Shown here in pieces: positions 8,663-15,637 of a DNA stretch of 19,852 nucleotides. Within the stretch, counting starts at the first letter, position 1, and every line of letters starts with the position of its first letter. The notes below the pieces were generated by a model, which did no database searches, was not told the origin of the DNA, and saw only the letters and a program-made list of their open reading frames with translations. Source of the DNA: an uncultured Oscillospiraceae bacterium (GTDB lineage: Bacteria; Bacillota; Clostridia; Oscillospirales; Oscillospiraceae); contig CAKUAS010000029.1 of NCBI GenBank assembly GCA_934636655.1, forward strand, positions 1 to 19,852, read 5' to 3'. The translations under genes were made by a program, and so were the position numbers.

Positions 8663-9643
8663 ATGACGATCAAAAAAATCATGGCGGCGATGACGGCGCT
8701 GCTGCTGTGCATTGTGCTGAGCGTGGCCGCGTATGCGGAATCTCTCGTGCCGGGCGGAGGCGCGGTAGGCATACGCATGACAACAGACGGCGTTGTAGTC
8801 GCAGGCATTTCCGAGGTCGAAACGCAGGGCGGCAAGCAGACTCCGGCGGCGGATGCGGGGCTGAAAAAGGGCGACGTGATAACGCGGCTGGGCGGCTGCG
8901 ATATCGCAACGGCGCAGGACTTCAAAGACGCGCTCAGTGCTCTCGACGGCAGCAAAACGACCGTCACGGTCGAGCGAAGCGGCAGACAAAAGCAGATGAA
9001 CATCACGCCGGCTCAGGATACGGACGGCGCGTGGAAGCTCGGCCTCTGGCTGCGCGACGGCATAAGCGGTGTGGGTACGCTTACGTTTTACGACCCCGCG
9101 ACCGGCGTTTACGGTGCGCTCGGCCACAGCATCAGCGACGACAGCGGCGAGGTTCTGCCGCTTGGCGAAGGCGGTATCTACAGCGCCGAGATCGTGGGTA
9201 TAGTCCCGGGCGAGGCCGGTTCTCCCGGGCAGCTTGACGGCAAGACCGACGCGGCCGCATTCCTGGGCGATATCCGCATAAACTGCGGCTGCGGCATCTT
9301 CGGAACGGCAAATTTTGACGGACAGACGATAGAAACCGGCGAGTTCGAGACGGGTCCGGCCACTATCCGATGTACGCTCTCGGGAGACGAGATGCGTGAG
9401 TACGGCATCGAGATCAAAAAGGTGTACTCATCGTCGGAGGGCACGACGGTGATGCTGACGGTGACCGATCCCGAGCTCATAGTCCAGACCGGCGGCATCG
9501 TGCAGGGTATGTCCGGAAGCCCCATCATACAGAACGGAAAGCTTGTCGGCGCGGTCACGCATGTTTTCGTGAATGACCCGACGTCGGGCTACGGCATCAG
9601 TATTGGAGACATGCTGCGCATGGCGCAGAGTGTCGGCGGATAA
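8663..9643 (+). CDS. spoIVB: SpoIVB peptidase, sigma-K checkpoint serine protease
   Basis: SpoIVB is a PDZ serine protease (family S55) secreted from the forespore during sporulation. In Bacillus it triggers SpoIVF-controlled processing of pro-sigma-K in the mother cell. This copy is 326 aa, shorter than the Bacillus protein (about 425 aa), mainly at the N-terminus. GGAGGTG lies 4 nt before the start. Residues 1-25 are a signal sequence or membrane anchor ending in AYA. A PDZ domain covers about 35-115 (GLKKGDVITRLGG). The peptidase domain has His155 (ALGHSISD), Asp269 (VTDPEL) and Ser284 (GMSGSPIIQNG). The Asp-Ser spacing of 15 equals that of the Bacillus catalytic pair. The family-typical GAVTHVFVNDPTSGYGI segment is intact. 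The gene lies between a repeat cluster and rpsT and probably forms a single-gene unit. A SigG promoter could not be assigned with confidence. Confidence 0.95.
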   Translation: MTIKKIMAAMTALLLCIVLSVAAYAESLVPGGGAVGIRMTTDGVVVAGISEVETQGGKQTPAADAGLKKGDVITRLGGCDIATAQDFKDALSALDGSKTTVTVERSGRQKQMNITPAQDTDGAWKLGLWLRDGISGVGTLTFYDPATGVYGALGHSISDDSGEVLPLGEGGIYSAEIVGIVPGEAGSPGQLDGKTDAAAFLGDIRINCGCGIFGTANFDGQTIETGEFETGPATIRCTLSGDEMREYGIEIKKVYSSSEGTTVMLTVTDPELIVQTGGIVQGMSGSPIIQNGKLVGAVTHVFVNDPTSGYGISIGDMLRMAQSVGG

Positions 9644-9667
9644 GCAGATGACAGGCAGCAACTAATA

Positions 9668-9702
9668 AAAAAGAGCGTGGACTTCTTGTCCACGCTCTTT
9701 TT
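9668..9702. terminator. Bidirectional terminator between spoIVB and rpsT
   Basis: A perfect 15-bp stem (9668-9682 against 9688-9702) has a 5-nt loop, and A/T runs at both ends give a U tract on either strand. It serves the converging spoIVB (+) and rpsT (-) transcripts. Confidence 0.93.
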
Positions 9703-9725
9703 CATTATTAATCAATTGTATAAGA

Positions 9726-9989
9726 TCAAGCCATCTTGTTGAGTGCGACGGTCATGGAGCTCTTCTTGTGAGCTGCGTTGTTCTTATGGATAAGACCCTT
9801 GCAGGCTGCCTTGTCCACTGCCTTGACTGCGACCTTGTAGCTCTCGGCTGCTGCGGTCTTGTCGCCGCCTGCGACTGCTGCGTCGAACTTCTTCATGACG
9901 GTCTTGAGCGCGGTCTTGTCTGCGCGATTCTTTGCGCGGAGCTCCTTGCTCTTTGCGTCTCTCTTCATTGCGGACTTAATGTTGGGCAT
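9726..9989 (-). CDS. rpsT: 30S ribosomal protein S20
   Basis: S20 is a primary 16S rRNA-binding protein of the small ribosomal subunit. The 87-aa product has the usual size and high Lys/Ala content, with the N-terminal signature MPNIKSAMKR and the central helix-forming region LIHKNNAAHKKS. AAGGAGGTGC sits just upstream of the ATG at 9989. The gene has its own promoter (10151-10179) and a leader of about 150 nt. It is divergent from gpr, an arrangement also seen next to gpr in Bacillus. A strong terminator lies 24 bp after the stop. Confidence 0.97.
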   Translation of the reverse strand: MPNIKSAMKRDAKSKELRAKNRADKTALKTVMKKFDAAVAGGDKTAAAESYKVAVKAVDKAACKGLIHKNNAAHKKSSMTVALNKMA

Positions 9990-10144
9990 CGTTGTGCACC
10001 TCCTTGTAACTTAGTAACAAAAGTCTACGGACTTTTCCGGCGAAAACCGCCGGTTTACGCCGGCTGCCAGACTGATTTTCCATTCTGGCGGTTACTGCCG
10101 TTTGGGACTGAATAACGTAACGAAACGCGAGTAGACGCTCGCGG
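9990..10144 (-). promoter_or_regulatory. Structured 5' leader of rpsT
   Basis: About 155 nt separate the predicted transcription start from the rpsT start codon. On the leader strand there are a GC-rich hairpin CCGGCG-GTTTT-CGCCGG (10037-10053) and a 5-bp hairpin AAGTC-CGTA-GACTT (10021-10034) just before the ribosome site. This could be an autoregulatory ribosomal-protein leader. That is inference; I do not recognise a known Rfam motif. Confidence 0.5.
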
Positions 10145-10150
10145 ATAATT

Positions 10151-10179
10151 AGTTTACCATCAAACCACTGAGATTGCAA
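10151..10179 (-). promoter_or_regulatory. Promoter of rpsT
   Basis: On the minus strand TTGCAA (10174-10179) is followed after 17 bp by TAAACT (10151-10156). The start point would be near 10144. Spacing is ideal and the hexamers are close to the sigma-A consensus. Confidence 0.7.
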
Positions 10180-10277
10180 GCTTTTTTTGCACTTTTTCCG
10201 TTTTTTTATCATTGTATGCATCACTTGTGCCGCAGGTGGGGAAGCTACACTATATATTGATGCTTTTGAGGTGGACT

Positions 10278-11123
10278 ATGCAGAAACAATTTGCCCGGAC
10301 CGATCTTGCCGCCGAAGCCGCGGCGCGGCTTGAGCATTCGCCCGAGGGTGTGTGTGCCGATACGATAAATATACATGGCTGTACAGTGAGCCGTGTTGTA
10401 ATCGGATCCGCCGAGGGCGCGGAGGCTGTCGGGAAACCCATAGGTAAGTACCTGACTCTCGAAATGGCAGATTATGTTACACGGCGCGGACAGAGCTTCT
10501 CCGACTGCGCGGCAGCTCTGCGCGATCTCCTGCGCAGCTTCCCTGCCGTTGAGCGTGCAAAGAGTTTTCTTGTTGCCTGCCTCGGCAACCGTGCGGTGAC
10601 GCCGGATGCCGTCGGACCGTGCGTTTCCGATAGTATTATTGTCACGCGGCACCTGAAATCCTCCCTGCCGGAAGACTTCGCGGCGTTTTCGTCTGTCTCT
10701 GTCCTGCGCACCGGAGTTTTGGGCACGACGGGCATTGAGAGCGCCCAAGCGATAAGAAGTATGTGCGACCTCGTTCGCCCGGACTGTGTCATTGCCGTAG
10801 ACGCGCTCGCCAGCGGCGAGATGGCCAGGCTTTGCCGCAATGTTCAGCTTTGCGACACAGGAATTTCCCCGGGCAGCGGCGTTGGCAATGACCGCGCGGA
10901 GATAAATGAAGCTTACCTCGGCTGTCCCGTTATAGCAGTCGGCGTCCCGACGGTTACAGACGCGTCGGCGCTGTGCGATGCTGACGGAGCCGAACGCCTT
11001 TTCGTCACGCCGCGAAATATTGACGAGCTTGTCAAGTCTGCCTCGAAGCTTATTGCCTACGGCATTGACCTTGCTCTGCACAAGGACCTTACAGTTGCGG
11101 ACGTTGATGCTCTGATCGAGTGA
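10278..11123 (+). CDS. gpr: GPR spore protease (germination endopeptidase)
   Basis: GPR (peptidase family A25) degrades small acid-soluble spore proteins at germination and is stored in the forespore as a zymogen. The start at 10278 has GAGGTGG at a proper distance and begins MQKQFARTDLAAEA, matching the family's RTDLA(x)E start after a short propeptide. The longer frame to 10212 has no ribosome site. The product is 281 aa, somewhat shorter than the Bacillus enzyme. Recognisable family segments include LGNRAVTPDAVGP, GVLGTTGIESAQAI and ISPGSGVGNDRAEI, and the conserved VIAVGVPTVTDA strand. The N-terminal RTD (24 nt into the gene) matches the region where activation cleavage occurs in the family. 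The stop codon is directly followed by the first parS site. Confidence 0.95.
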   Translation: MQKQFARTDLAAEAAARLEHSPEGVCADTINIHGCTVSRVVIGSAEGAEAVGKPIGKYLTLEMADYVTRRGQSFSDCAAALRDLLRSFPAVERAKSFLVACLGNRAVTPDAVGPCVSDSIIVTRHLKSSLPEDFAAFSSVSVLRTGVLGTTGIESAQAIRSMCDLVRPDCVIAVDALASGEMARLCRNVQLCDTGISPGSGVGNDRAEINEAYLGCPVIAVGVPTVTDASALCDADGAERLFVTPRNIDELVKSASKLIAYGIDLALHKDLTVADVDALIE

Positions 11124-11139
11124 TGTTTCACGTGAAACG
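11124..11139. promoter_or_regulatory. parS site 1
   Basis: TGTTTCACGTGAAACG differs from the canonical Spo0J/ParB site (TGTTNCACGTGAAACA) only in the last base. It begins on the base after the gpr stop codon. Confidence 0.93.
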
Positions 11140-11149
11140 AAAAATGCTG

Positions 11150-11165
11150 CGTTTCACGTGAAACA
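11150..11165. promoter_or_regulatory. parS site 2
   Basis: CGTTTCACGTGAAACA differs from the canonical parS only in the first base. It is 26 bp from site 1 (start to start). Confidence 0.93.
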
Positions 11166-11184
11166 TCGGCGAAAAATTTTCAAA

Positions 11185-11200
11185 TGTTTCATGTGAAACA
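11185..11200. promoter_or_regulatory. parS site 3, abutting the soj promoter
   Basis: TGTTTCATGTGAAACA matches parS except for one central base (C to T). Its last base touches the -35 hexamer of the soj promoter, so Spo0J bound here could influence transcription of its own operon. Confidence 0.88.
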
Positions 11201-11229
11201 TTGAAAAGCGCGCACAGTCTTGATATAAT
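11201..11229 (+). promoter_or_regulatory. Promoter of soj-spo0J
   Basis: TTGAAA (11201-11206), a 17-bp spacer and TATAAT (11224-11229) make a near-consensus sigma-A promoter. The start would be about 11236, giving a leader of only about 13 nt that is almost entirely the AGAGGTGAG ribosome site. Confidence 0.85.
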
Positions 11230-11248
11230 AGCCGCAAGAGGTGAGACT

Positions 11249-12019
11249 ATGTCAAGAATCATTGCGATAGCCAACCAAAAGGGCGGCGTCGGCAAGACCA
11301 CGACCTGCGTAAACCTTGCCTGCGCGCTGAAGATGAAAGGCAAACGTGTGCTGCTCGTCGATTGCGACCCACAGGGCAACTCAACATCCGGCATGGGTGT
11401 GGATAAGAACTCGACCCCGGGAGCTTACGAGCTGCTGATAAAAAATGCTGATACGCTCGACTGCATCCGCCATACGCCGTATGGCGACGTGATCCCGTCG
11501 AATAAGGAGCTGTCCGGTGCGTCGGTCGAGCTTGTGCGCAAGGATAAGCGAGAATTTGTGCTCAAAACAGCGCTGCAAATGGTCTACAACGACTACGACT
11601 ACATATTTATCGACTGCCCACCGTCACTGGAACTGCTCACGCTCAACGCGCTCGTGGCTGCCGACAACGTAATTATCCCCATGCAGTGCGAATATTACGC
11701 GCTCGAGGGAATTGCTGACCTGATGACGACCATCCGCATGTGCAATAAGCGCCTGAATCCGTCGCTGCGTATCCAGGGTATCGTTATGACCATGTACGAT
11801 GCTCGCACGAATCTGACGCAGCAGGTCGCATTTGAACTGAAGGAATACTTCGGCGCTAAGGTCTATGAGACGGTGATACCGCGCTCCGTACGCCTTTCGG
11901 AAGCGCCGAGCCATGGCAAGCCGGGCGTTGCATATGACCGCATCGGCAAGGGAAGCCGCGCATACATGAAGCTCGCGGACGAGTTTCTGCTGCGCGAAAA
12001 GTACAGGAAAAGGAGCTAA
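11249..12019 (+). CDS. soj: Chromosome-partitioning ATPase Soj/ParA
   Basis: ParA-type ATPase (257 aa) that works with Spo0J in origin segregation and, in Bacillus, controls DnaA activity. The start at 11249 follows AGAGGTGAG; an earlier ATG at 11201 lies in the promoter and was rejected. The deviant Walker A is NQKGGVGKTTT (residues 9-19), with signature lysine K11. DCDPQGN (residue 39 onward) and YIFIDCPPSLELL (Walker B, about 117-129) follow, and the late RSVRLSEAPSHGKP block is typical of chromosomal Soj. There is no N-terminal HTH extension, so it is the chromosomal rather than the plasmid P1 type. It is two bases from spo0J and is probably translationally coupled to it. Confidence 0.96.
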   Translation: MSRIIAIANQKGGVGKTTTCVNLACALKMKGKRVLLVDCDPQGNSTSGMGVDKNSTPGAYELLIKNADTLDCIRHTPYGDVIPSNKELSGASVELVRKDKREFVLKTALQMVYNDYDYIFIDCPPSLELLTLNALVAADNVIIPMQCEYYALEGIADLMTTIRMCNKRLNPSLRIQGIVMTMYDARTNLTQQVAFELKEYFGAKVYETVIPRSVRLSEAPSHGKPGVAYDRIGKGSRAYMKLADEFLLREKYRKRS

Positions 12020-12021
12020 AT

Positions 12022-12924
12022 ATGGCCAAAGATACGAAAAAAGGTCTCGGACGCGGCCTGAGCGAGCTTTTCGGCGACGATATTCTCGATAATGAGAGCG
12101 AGGGCGAGCTTATTTATGCACCCATCGCCAAGGTCGAGCCGCGCGCCGAGCAGCCGCGAAATCGCTTCGATGACGACGCATTGCAGGAGCTGGCCGATTC
12201 CATCGCGCAGTACGGCCTGATACAGCCGATCACCGTGCGCAAGCGCGAGGGCGGATTTTATCAGATCATTGCCGGCGAGCGCCGCTGGCGCGCCTGCCGC
12301 ATGGCGGGACTCGTTGAAGTGCCGGTGCGCGTCATTGACGCGGATGACCGCCGCGTCGCCGAGCTTGCGCTGGTCGAGAACTTGCAGCGCGAGGATCTGA
12401 ATCCGATCGAGGAAGCTCTCGGCTACAAAAGTCTTATTGAGGAATACGGCCTGACGCAGGAGGAGGCATCCAAAAGCGTCGGACGATCGCGTCCGGCAAT
12501 AGCCAATGCGATGCGTCTGCTGAGCCTGAGTAAGGACGTGCTACCGCTGGTTGAGGACGGAACGCTTTCGGCCGGTCACGCGCGCGCGCTGCTGCCCATA
12601 AGCGATCCGGCCGAACAGCTCAAGGCCGCGCGGGCAGTTATAGACGGCGCCCTTTCCGTGCGCAAGACCGAGCAGCTTGTCACAAAAACGCTCAAAAAGC
12701 TCGCAGAGGAGCCGGTCGAGCCGTCAAAGACCGACGAGCTTATGGTCGATTACATAGCCGAGACCGAGGATTACCTCAGCCGCTCGCTTGCACGCAAGGT
12801 CGCTCTTGAGCAGAAACGAAAAGGCGGCAGAATAATATTGGAATTTTATGACAGCGACGACCGTGAGGCGCTCATATCGAATTTGGCGCGCATGGGCCGC
12901 AGCTGGGAAGAAATAATCAAGTAA
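12022..12924 (+). CDS. spo0J: Chromosome-partitioning protein Spo0J/ParB
   Basis: ParB-family CTPase clamp that loads at parS and spreads to form the partition complex (300 aa). The N-terminal ParB/Srx domain (about 30-125) has the CTP-binding motifs GERRWRA and ENLQRED. A central HTH (about 145-175, LTQEEASKSVGRSRPAIANA) should bind the three parS sites upstream of soj. The C-terminal dimerisation region ends in MGRSWEEIIK. The ribosome site AGGAG lies in the last codons of soj. The protein should act on the three parS sites just upstream, which suggests that this locus is close to the replication origin. Confidence 0.96.
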   Translation: MAKDTKKGLGRGLSELFGDDILDNESEGELIYAPIAKVEPRAEQPRNRFDDDALQELADSIAQYGLIQPITVRKREGGFYQIIAGERRWRACRMAGLVEVPVRVIDADDRRVAELALVENLQREDLNPIEEALGYKSLIEEYGLTQEEASKSVGRSRPAIANAMRLLSLSKDVLPLVEDGTLSAGHARALLPISDPAEQLKAARAVIDGALSVRKTEQLVTKTLKKLAEEPVEPSKTDELMVDYIAETEDYLSRSLARKVALEQKRKGGRIILEFYDSDDREALISNLARMGRSWEEIIK

Positions 12925-12939
12925 AAGGAGAAAATTACG

Positions 12940-14247
12940 ATGCTGGATATAAAATTTGTCCGTGAAAACCCCGAGATAGTCAAGGAAAACATAAAGAAAA
13001 AGTTTCAGGACGCGAAGCTTCCGCTGGTCGACGAGGTCATTGAGCTTGACGTTAAGTACCGCGCGGCGATGACCGAGGCAAACGAGCTGCGCGCAAGCCG
13101 CAACGCTCTGTCGAAAAAGGTCGGGCAGCTCATGGGTCAGGCAAAAAAGGACCCCTCTAAGCTTCAGGAGGCCGAGGAGGCCAAGGCGCAGGTCAAGGCA
13201 AATGCCGACCGTCTGGCAGAGCTCGAAACGCTTCATGATGAGCTCGCCGCGCGCATCCGCAAGATCATGCTGACGATCCCGAACATCATCGACGACAGCG
13301 TTCCCATCGGCCCGGACGATTCCGCGAACGTAGAGGTCGAGCGCTTCGGCGAGCCGCTGGTGCCCGATTACGAGATCCCCTATCACACCGAGATCATGGA
13401 GAGCTTCAACGGTATCGACATGGATTCGGCCGCACGCGTCTCCGGCAGCGGATTTTACTATCTTATGGGAGATATCGCGCGCCTGCACTCGGCCATGACC
13501 GCCTACGGCCGCGATTTCATGATAGACAAGGGCTTTACCTATTGCGTGCCGCCGTTCATGATCCACGGCAACGTCGTCGAGGGCGTCATGAGCCAGACGG
13601 ATATGGACGCGATGATGTACAAGATCGAGGGCGAGGACCTCTACCTCATCGGCACCAGCGAGCACTCGATGATCGGCAAGTTCATCGACCAGATCCTGCC
13701 CGAGGCGAGCCTGCCGCAGACTCTGACGAGCTACAGCCCCTGCTTCCGCAAGGAAAAGGGCGCGCACGGCATAGAGGAGCGCGGCGTTTACCGCATCCAC
13801 CAGTTTGAAAAGCAGGAGATGATCGTCGTCTGCAAGCCCGAGGACAGCAAGGCGTGGTACGAGAAGATGTGGCGCTACAGCGTAGAGCTGTTTCGCAGCC
13901 TTGAGATCCCCGTGCGCCAGCTCGAGTGCTGCTCGGGCGACCTGGCAGACCTCAAGGTCAAGTCCTGCGACATCGAAGCGTGGTCGCCGCGCCAGAAGAA
14001 GTATTTCGAGGTTTGCTCCTGCTCGAATCTCGGCGACGCTCAGGCGCGCAGACTGAAGATCCGCGTCAAGGGCGAGGACGGTAAGATGTATCTGCCGCAC
14101 ACGCTCAATAACACCGTCGTCGCGCCGCCGCGCATGCTCATTGCCTTCCTCGAAAATCACCTCCAGGCCGACGGCAGCGTCACCATTCCCGAGGTCCTGC
14201 GTCCGTACATGGGCGGCAAGGCTGTGCTGGTGCCTAAAAACGCTTGA
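12940..14247 (+). CDS. serS: Seryl-tRNA synthetase, divergent (archaeal-like) sequence type
   Basis: Class II synthetase that charges tRNA-Ser (435 aa, usual length). AAAAGGAG precedes the ATG, 15 bp after spo0J. The N-terminal helical arm (about 1-110) starts MLDIKFVRENPEIVKENIKK. The catalytic core has TSEHSM, motif 2 CFRKEKGAHGIEERGVYRIH and motif 3 HTLNNTVVAPPRMLIAFLEN, with GSVTIPEVLRPYMGG at the end. Motifs 2 and 3 differ from the usual bacterial pattern (FRAEAGSAG..., LNGSGLAVGR). The AHG, SCSN and HTLN wording is closer to SerRS of haloarchaea and other euryarchaea, from memory of the families. It is probably co-transcribed with soj-spo0J. The gene end forms a hairpin. Confidence 0.93.
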   Translation: MLDIKFVRENPEIVKENIKKKFQDAKLPLVDEVIELDVKYRAAMTEANELRASRNALSKKVGQLMGQAKKDPSKLQEAEEAKAQVKANADRLAELETLHDELAARIRKIMLTIPNIIDDSVPIGPDDSANVEVERFGEPLVPDYEIPYHTEIMESFNGIDMDSAARVSGSGFYYLMGDIARLHSAMTAYGRDFMIDKGFTYCVPPFMIHGNVVEGVMSQTDMDAMMYKIEGEDLYLIGTSEHSMIGKFIDQILPEASLPQTLTSYSPCFRKEKGAHGIEERGVYRIHQFEKQEMIVVCKPEDSKAWYEKMWRYSVELFRSLEIPVRQLECCSGDLADLKVKSCDIEAWSPRQKKYFEVCSCSNLGDAQARRLKIRVKGEDGKMYLPHTLNNTVVAPPRMLIAFLENHLQADGSVTIPEVLRPYMGGKAVLVPKNA

Positions 14248-14260
14248 GGCGTTTTTAGGC
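14232..14260 (+). terminator. Hairpin at the serS end with the stop codon in its loop
   Basis: GCCTAAAAACGC (14232-14243) pairs perfectly with GCGTTTTTAGGC (14249-14260), and the 5-nt loop contains the TGA stop of serS. The U run lies inside the 3' arm and no separate U tract follows, so termination may be weak or the hairpin may mainly protect the 3' end. Confidence 0.6.
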
Positions 14261-14318
14261 AATGAATAGTGAATAATGAAAAATTGCGGTGTGCGGCGAT
14301 GCCGCACTGATTAAATTA

Positions 14319-15004
14319 CACCTCATCCGTCGCGCAAGCGCGACACCTTCCCCTCAAGGGGAAGGCAAGGGATGCAATACCGTAGTGCGGCGCAAAACCG
14401 GTTTTGCCGGCACCTTCGTCACCGGGTTCACGCAATAAATGTATTGGCACAACTTTAAATGCGCCTTTGAAAAAGCGACCCCTCAGTCGACTGCGTCGAC
14501 AGCTCCCCTTACGCAGGGGCGCCAATGGGGTGCGCTGCCTCCCCTGTGTAAGGGGAGGTGGGTCGGCCTTGGCCGAGCCGGTGGGGTTGTATTTTCCGTG
14601 TCGCATTAAAACCGTACCGATACGGTGATTGCGGCAGCCCGGTGTCGAAGCAACGGCAAAAACCGTAATGCTTCGCATTCCTTCAGATTGTTCTATATTA
14701 GTGCAAAATTTAGTCCGCACCCCTGCCTTCCCCTTGAGGGGAAGGTGTCAGCCACAGGCTGACGGATGAGGTGTTTTTTCAGAGGCGCATTTAAAGTTGT
14801 GCCAATACATGTTTTGCGTCAGCCCGACCGGGAATCACAGGCAAAACCATAACAAACGGAACAGGCAAGCCTGTTCCCTACATGGTGCGGCGCAAAACTA
14901 TATTTGCACTTGCGGGAAGCGGCGGTTTCACGGTTTTGCCGGCAGGTGAGATACCGGGCTACCGCAGTAAATGTATAAGTACGGCGTTAATTCGCCACTA
15001 AAAA
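14319..15004. mobile_element. Repeat cluster 3 between serS and mscL
   Basis: This is the densest repeat gap. In order it holds a double-hairpin repeat (14319-14371), an inverted terminal repeat (14417-14474), two related GC-rich hairpin repeats in opposite orientation (14478-14526 and 14538-14590), and a terminal repeat (14598-14649). An inverted double-hairpin repeat (14721-14773) follows, and then a complete 230-bp element with left end 14775-14831 and right end 14950-15004. The element's interior has a perfect hairpin GGAACAGGC-AA-GCCTGTTCC (14857-14876). The last element ends at the ribosome site of mscL. No coding region is supported between 14248 and 15017. Confidence 0.72.
14478..14590. 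repeat. Inverted pair of CTCCCCTTAC-type hairpin repeats
   Basis: One copy (14478-14526, +) has GTCGAC-TGC-GTCGAC and CCCCTTACGCAGGGG. The other (14538-14590, -) has TCGGCC-AA-GGCCGA and a longer CCTCCCCTTACACAGGGGAGG stem. The two-stem layout parallels the CCTCATCCGTC family, so they look like a sister family. The facing orientation could form one large cruciform. Confidence 0.65.
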
Positions 15005-15017
15005 GGGAGATGTAGGG

Positions 15018-15461
15018 ATGAAGAAATTTATAAGTGAGTTCAAAGAGTTCATCATGCGCGGAAACGTGATGGACATGGCGGTCGGTGTTATAGTCGCGAC
15101 CGCGTTCGGTAAGATCACCACGAGCCTGGTAAACGATCTGTTCATGCCGTTTATCAGCTGGCTGTTCGGCACACGCGACATGAGCGCGCTGAATCTGCTC
15201 GTGCGTCCCGAGGTCGTCCAGGACGGCGTCGTCGTGCAGGAGGCCATCACCATCGGCTTCGGCAACTTTGTCGCGGTCGTCATAGACTTCCTGCTCATGT
15301 CGCTGGTCGTGTTCATCATCCTCAAACTGTTTAACAAGGCCCGCGCGCTGACCGAAAAGAAAGTCGAAGAGACCGCGGAAGAGGAAGAGCCCGCACCTAC
15401 CACCGAGCAGCTCCTCGCCGAGATCCTCGACGAGCTGAAGAAGAATTCGCAGGTGCATTGA
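15018..15461 (+). CDS. mscL: Large-conductance mechanosensitive channel MscL
   Basis: Membrane channel that opens under high turgor and releases solutes after hypo-osmotic shock (147 aa; E. coli MscL has 136). The N-terminal amphipathic helix (KKFISEFKEFIMRGN) leads into TM1 (NVMDMAVGVIVATAFGKI), which carries the gate. A periplasmic loop (about 48-75) and TM2 (about 78-105, FVAVVIDFLLMSLVVFIILK) follow. The acidic C-terminal bundle (EETAEEEEPAP...LLAEILDELK) is slightly longer than usual. GGGAG and a second GGG lie upstream of the ATG. A dispersed-repeat right end stops 13 bp before the start codon, so any promoter lies in or beyond repeat DNA. Confidence 0.96.
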   Translation: MKKFISEFKEFIMRGNVMDMAVGVIVATAFGKITTSLVNDLFMPFISWLFGTRDMSALNLLVRPEVVQDGVVVQEAITIGFGNFVAVVIDFLLMSLVVFIILKLFNKARALTEKKVEETAEEEEPAPTTEQLLAEILDELKKNSQVH

Positions 15462-15487
15462 CGTACTTGACGATACGGTGCTATACT
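15458..15487 (+). promoter_or_regulatory. Promoter for the RNHCP gene, overlapping the mscL stop
   Basis: TTGACG (15458-15463), an 18-bp spacer and TATACT (15482-15487) form a good sigma-A promoter. It overlaps the mscL stop codon and would give a 5' leader of about 145 nt for the gene at 15638. Confidence 0.6.
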
Positions 15488-15531
15488 TACACTGCGGCGC
15501 TGCCGCGAAAAAAATATTCAAGGAGAATTGT

Positions 15532-15567
15532 TTGAAAAACACCAAACTATCGGAGCGTGTTGCCTGA
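15532..15567 (+). CDS. Possible 11-codon leader peptide
   Basis: A TTG start preceded by AGGAG with a 6-nt gap opens a short frame (MKNTKLSERVA) that ends in TGA. The stop lies at the foot of a hairpin, TTGCC-T-GACC-GGGA-GGTC-T-GGCAA (15560-15583). Position and ribosome site suggest an upstream ORF. Size and composition alone give no further support, so confidence is low. Confidence 0.25.
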   Translation: MKNTKLSERVA

Positions 15568-15637
15568 CCGGGAGGTCTGGCAAAAACGACACGCGCCATT
15601 CCTCCCGAATGAAGATATCATTTCAGGAGGAAACAAC

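Noticed and set aside
8386..9237. 283-aa plus-strand frame starting in repeat DNA
   Set aside because: It runs through a repeat element and then out of frame into spoIVB. Its sequence is Arg-rich low complexity, typical of a shadow frame.
10216..10255. GTATG and CACTATA as a SigG promoter for gpr
   Set aside because: The motifs are 29 bp apart, well beyond the 17-18 bp used by SigG.
10212..10277. Upstream start for gpr giving 22 extra residues
   Set aside because: No ribosome site is present there, and the added residues are hydrophobic and unlike the family's N-terminus. The start at 10278 has GAGGTGG.
11124..11165. TTTCACGTGAAA palindromes as a terminator for gpr
   Set aside because: They match the parS consensus almost exactly and stand directly before soj-spo0J. 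No U tract follows the hairpins.
12724..14307. 527-aa open frame on the minus strand across serS
   Set aside because: It is a shadow of serS, which has clear family motifs and a ribosome site. The antisense frame lacks a recognisable family or start signal.
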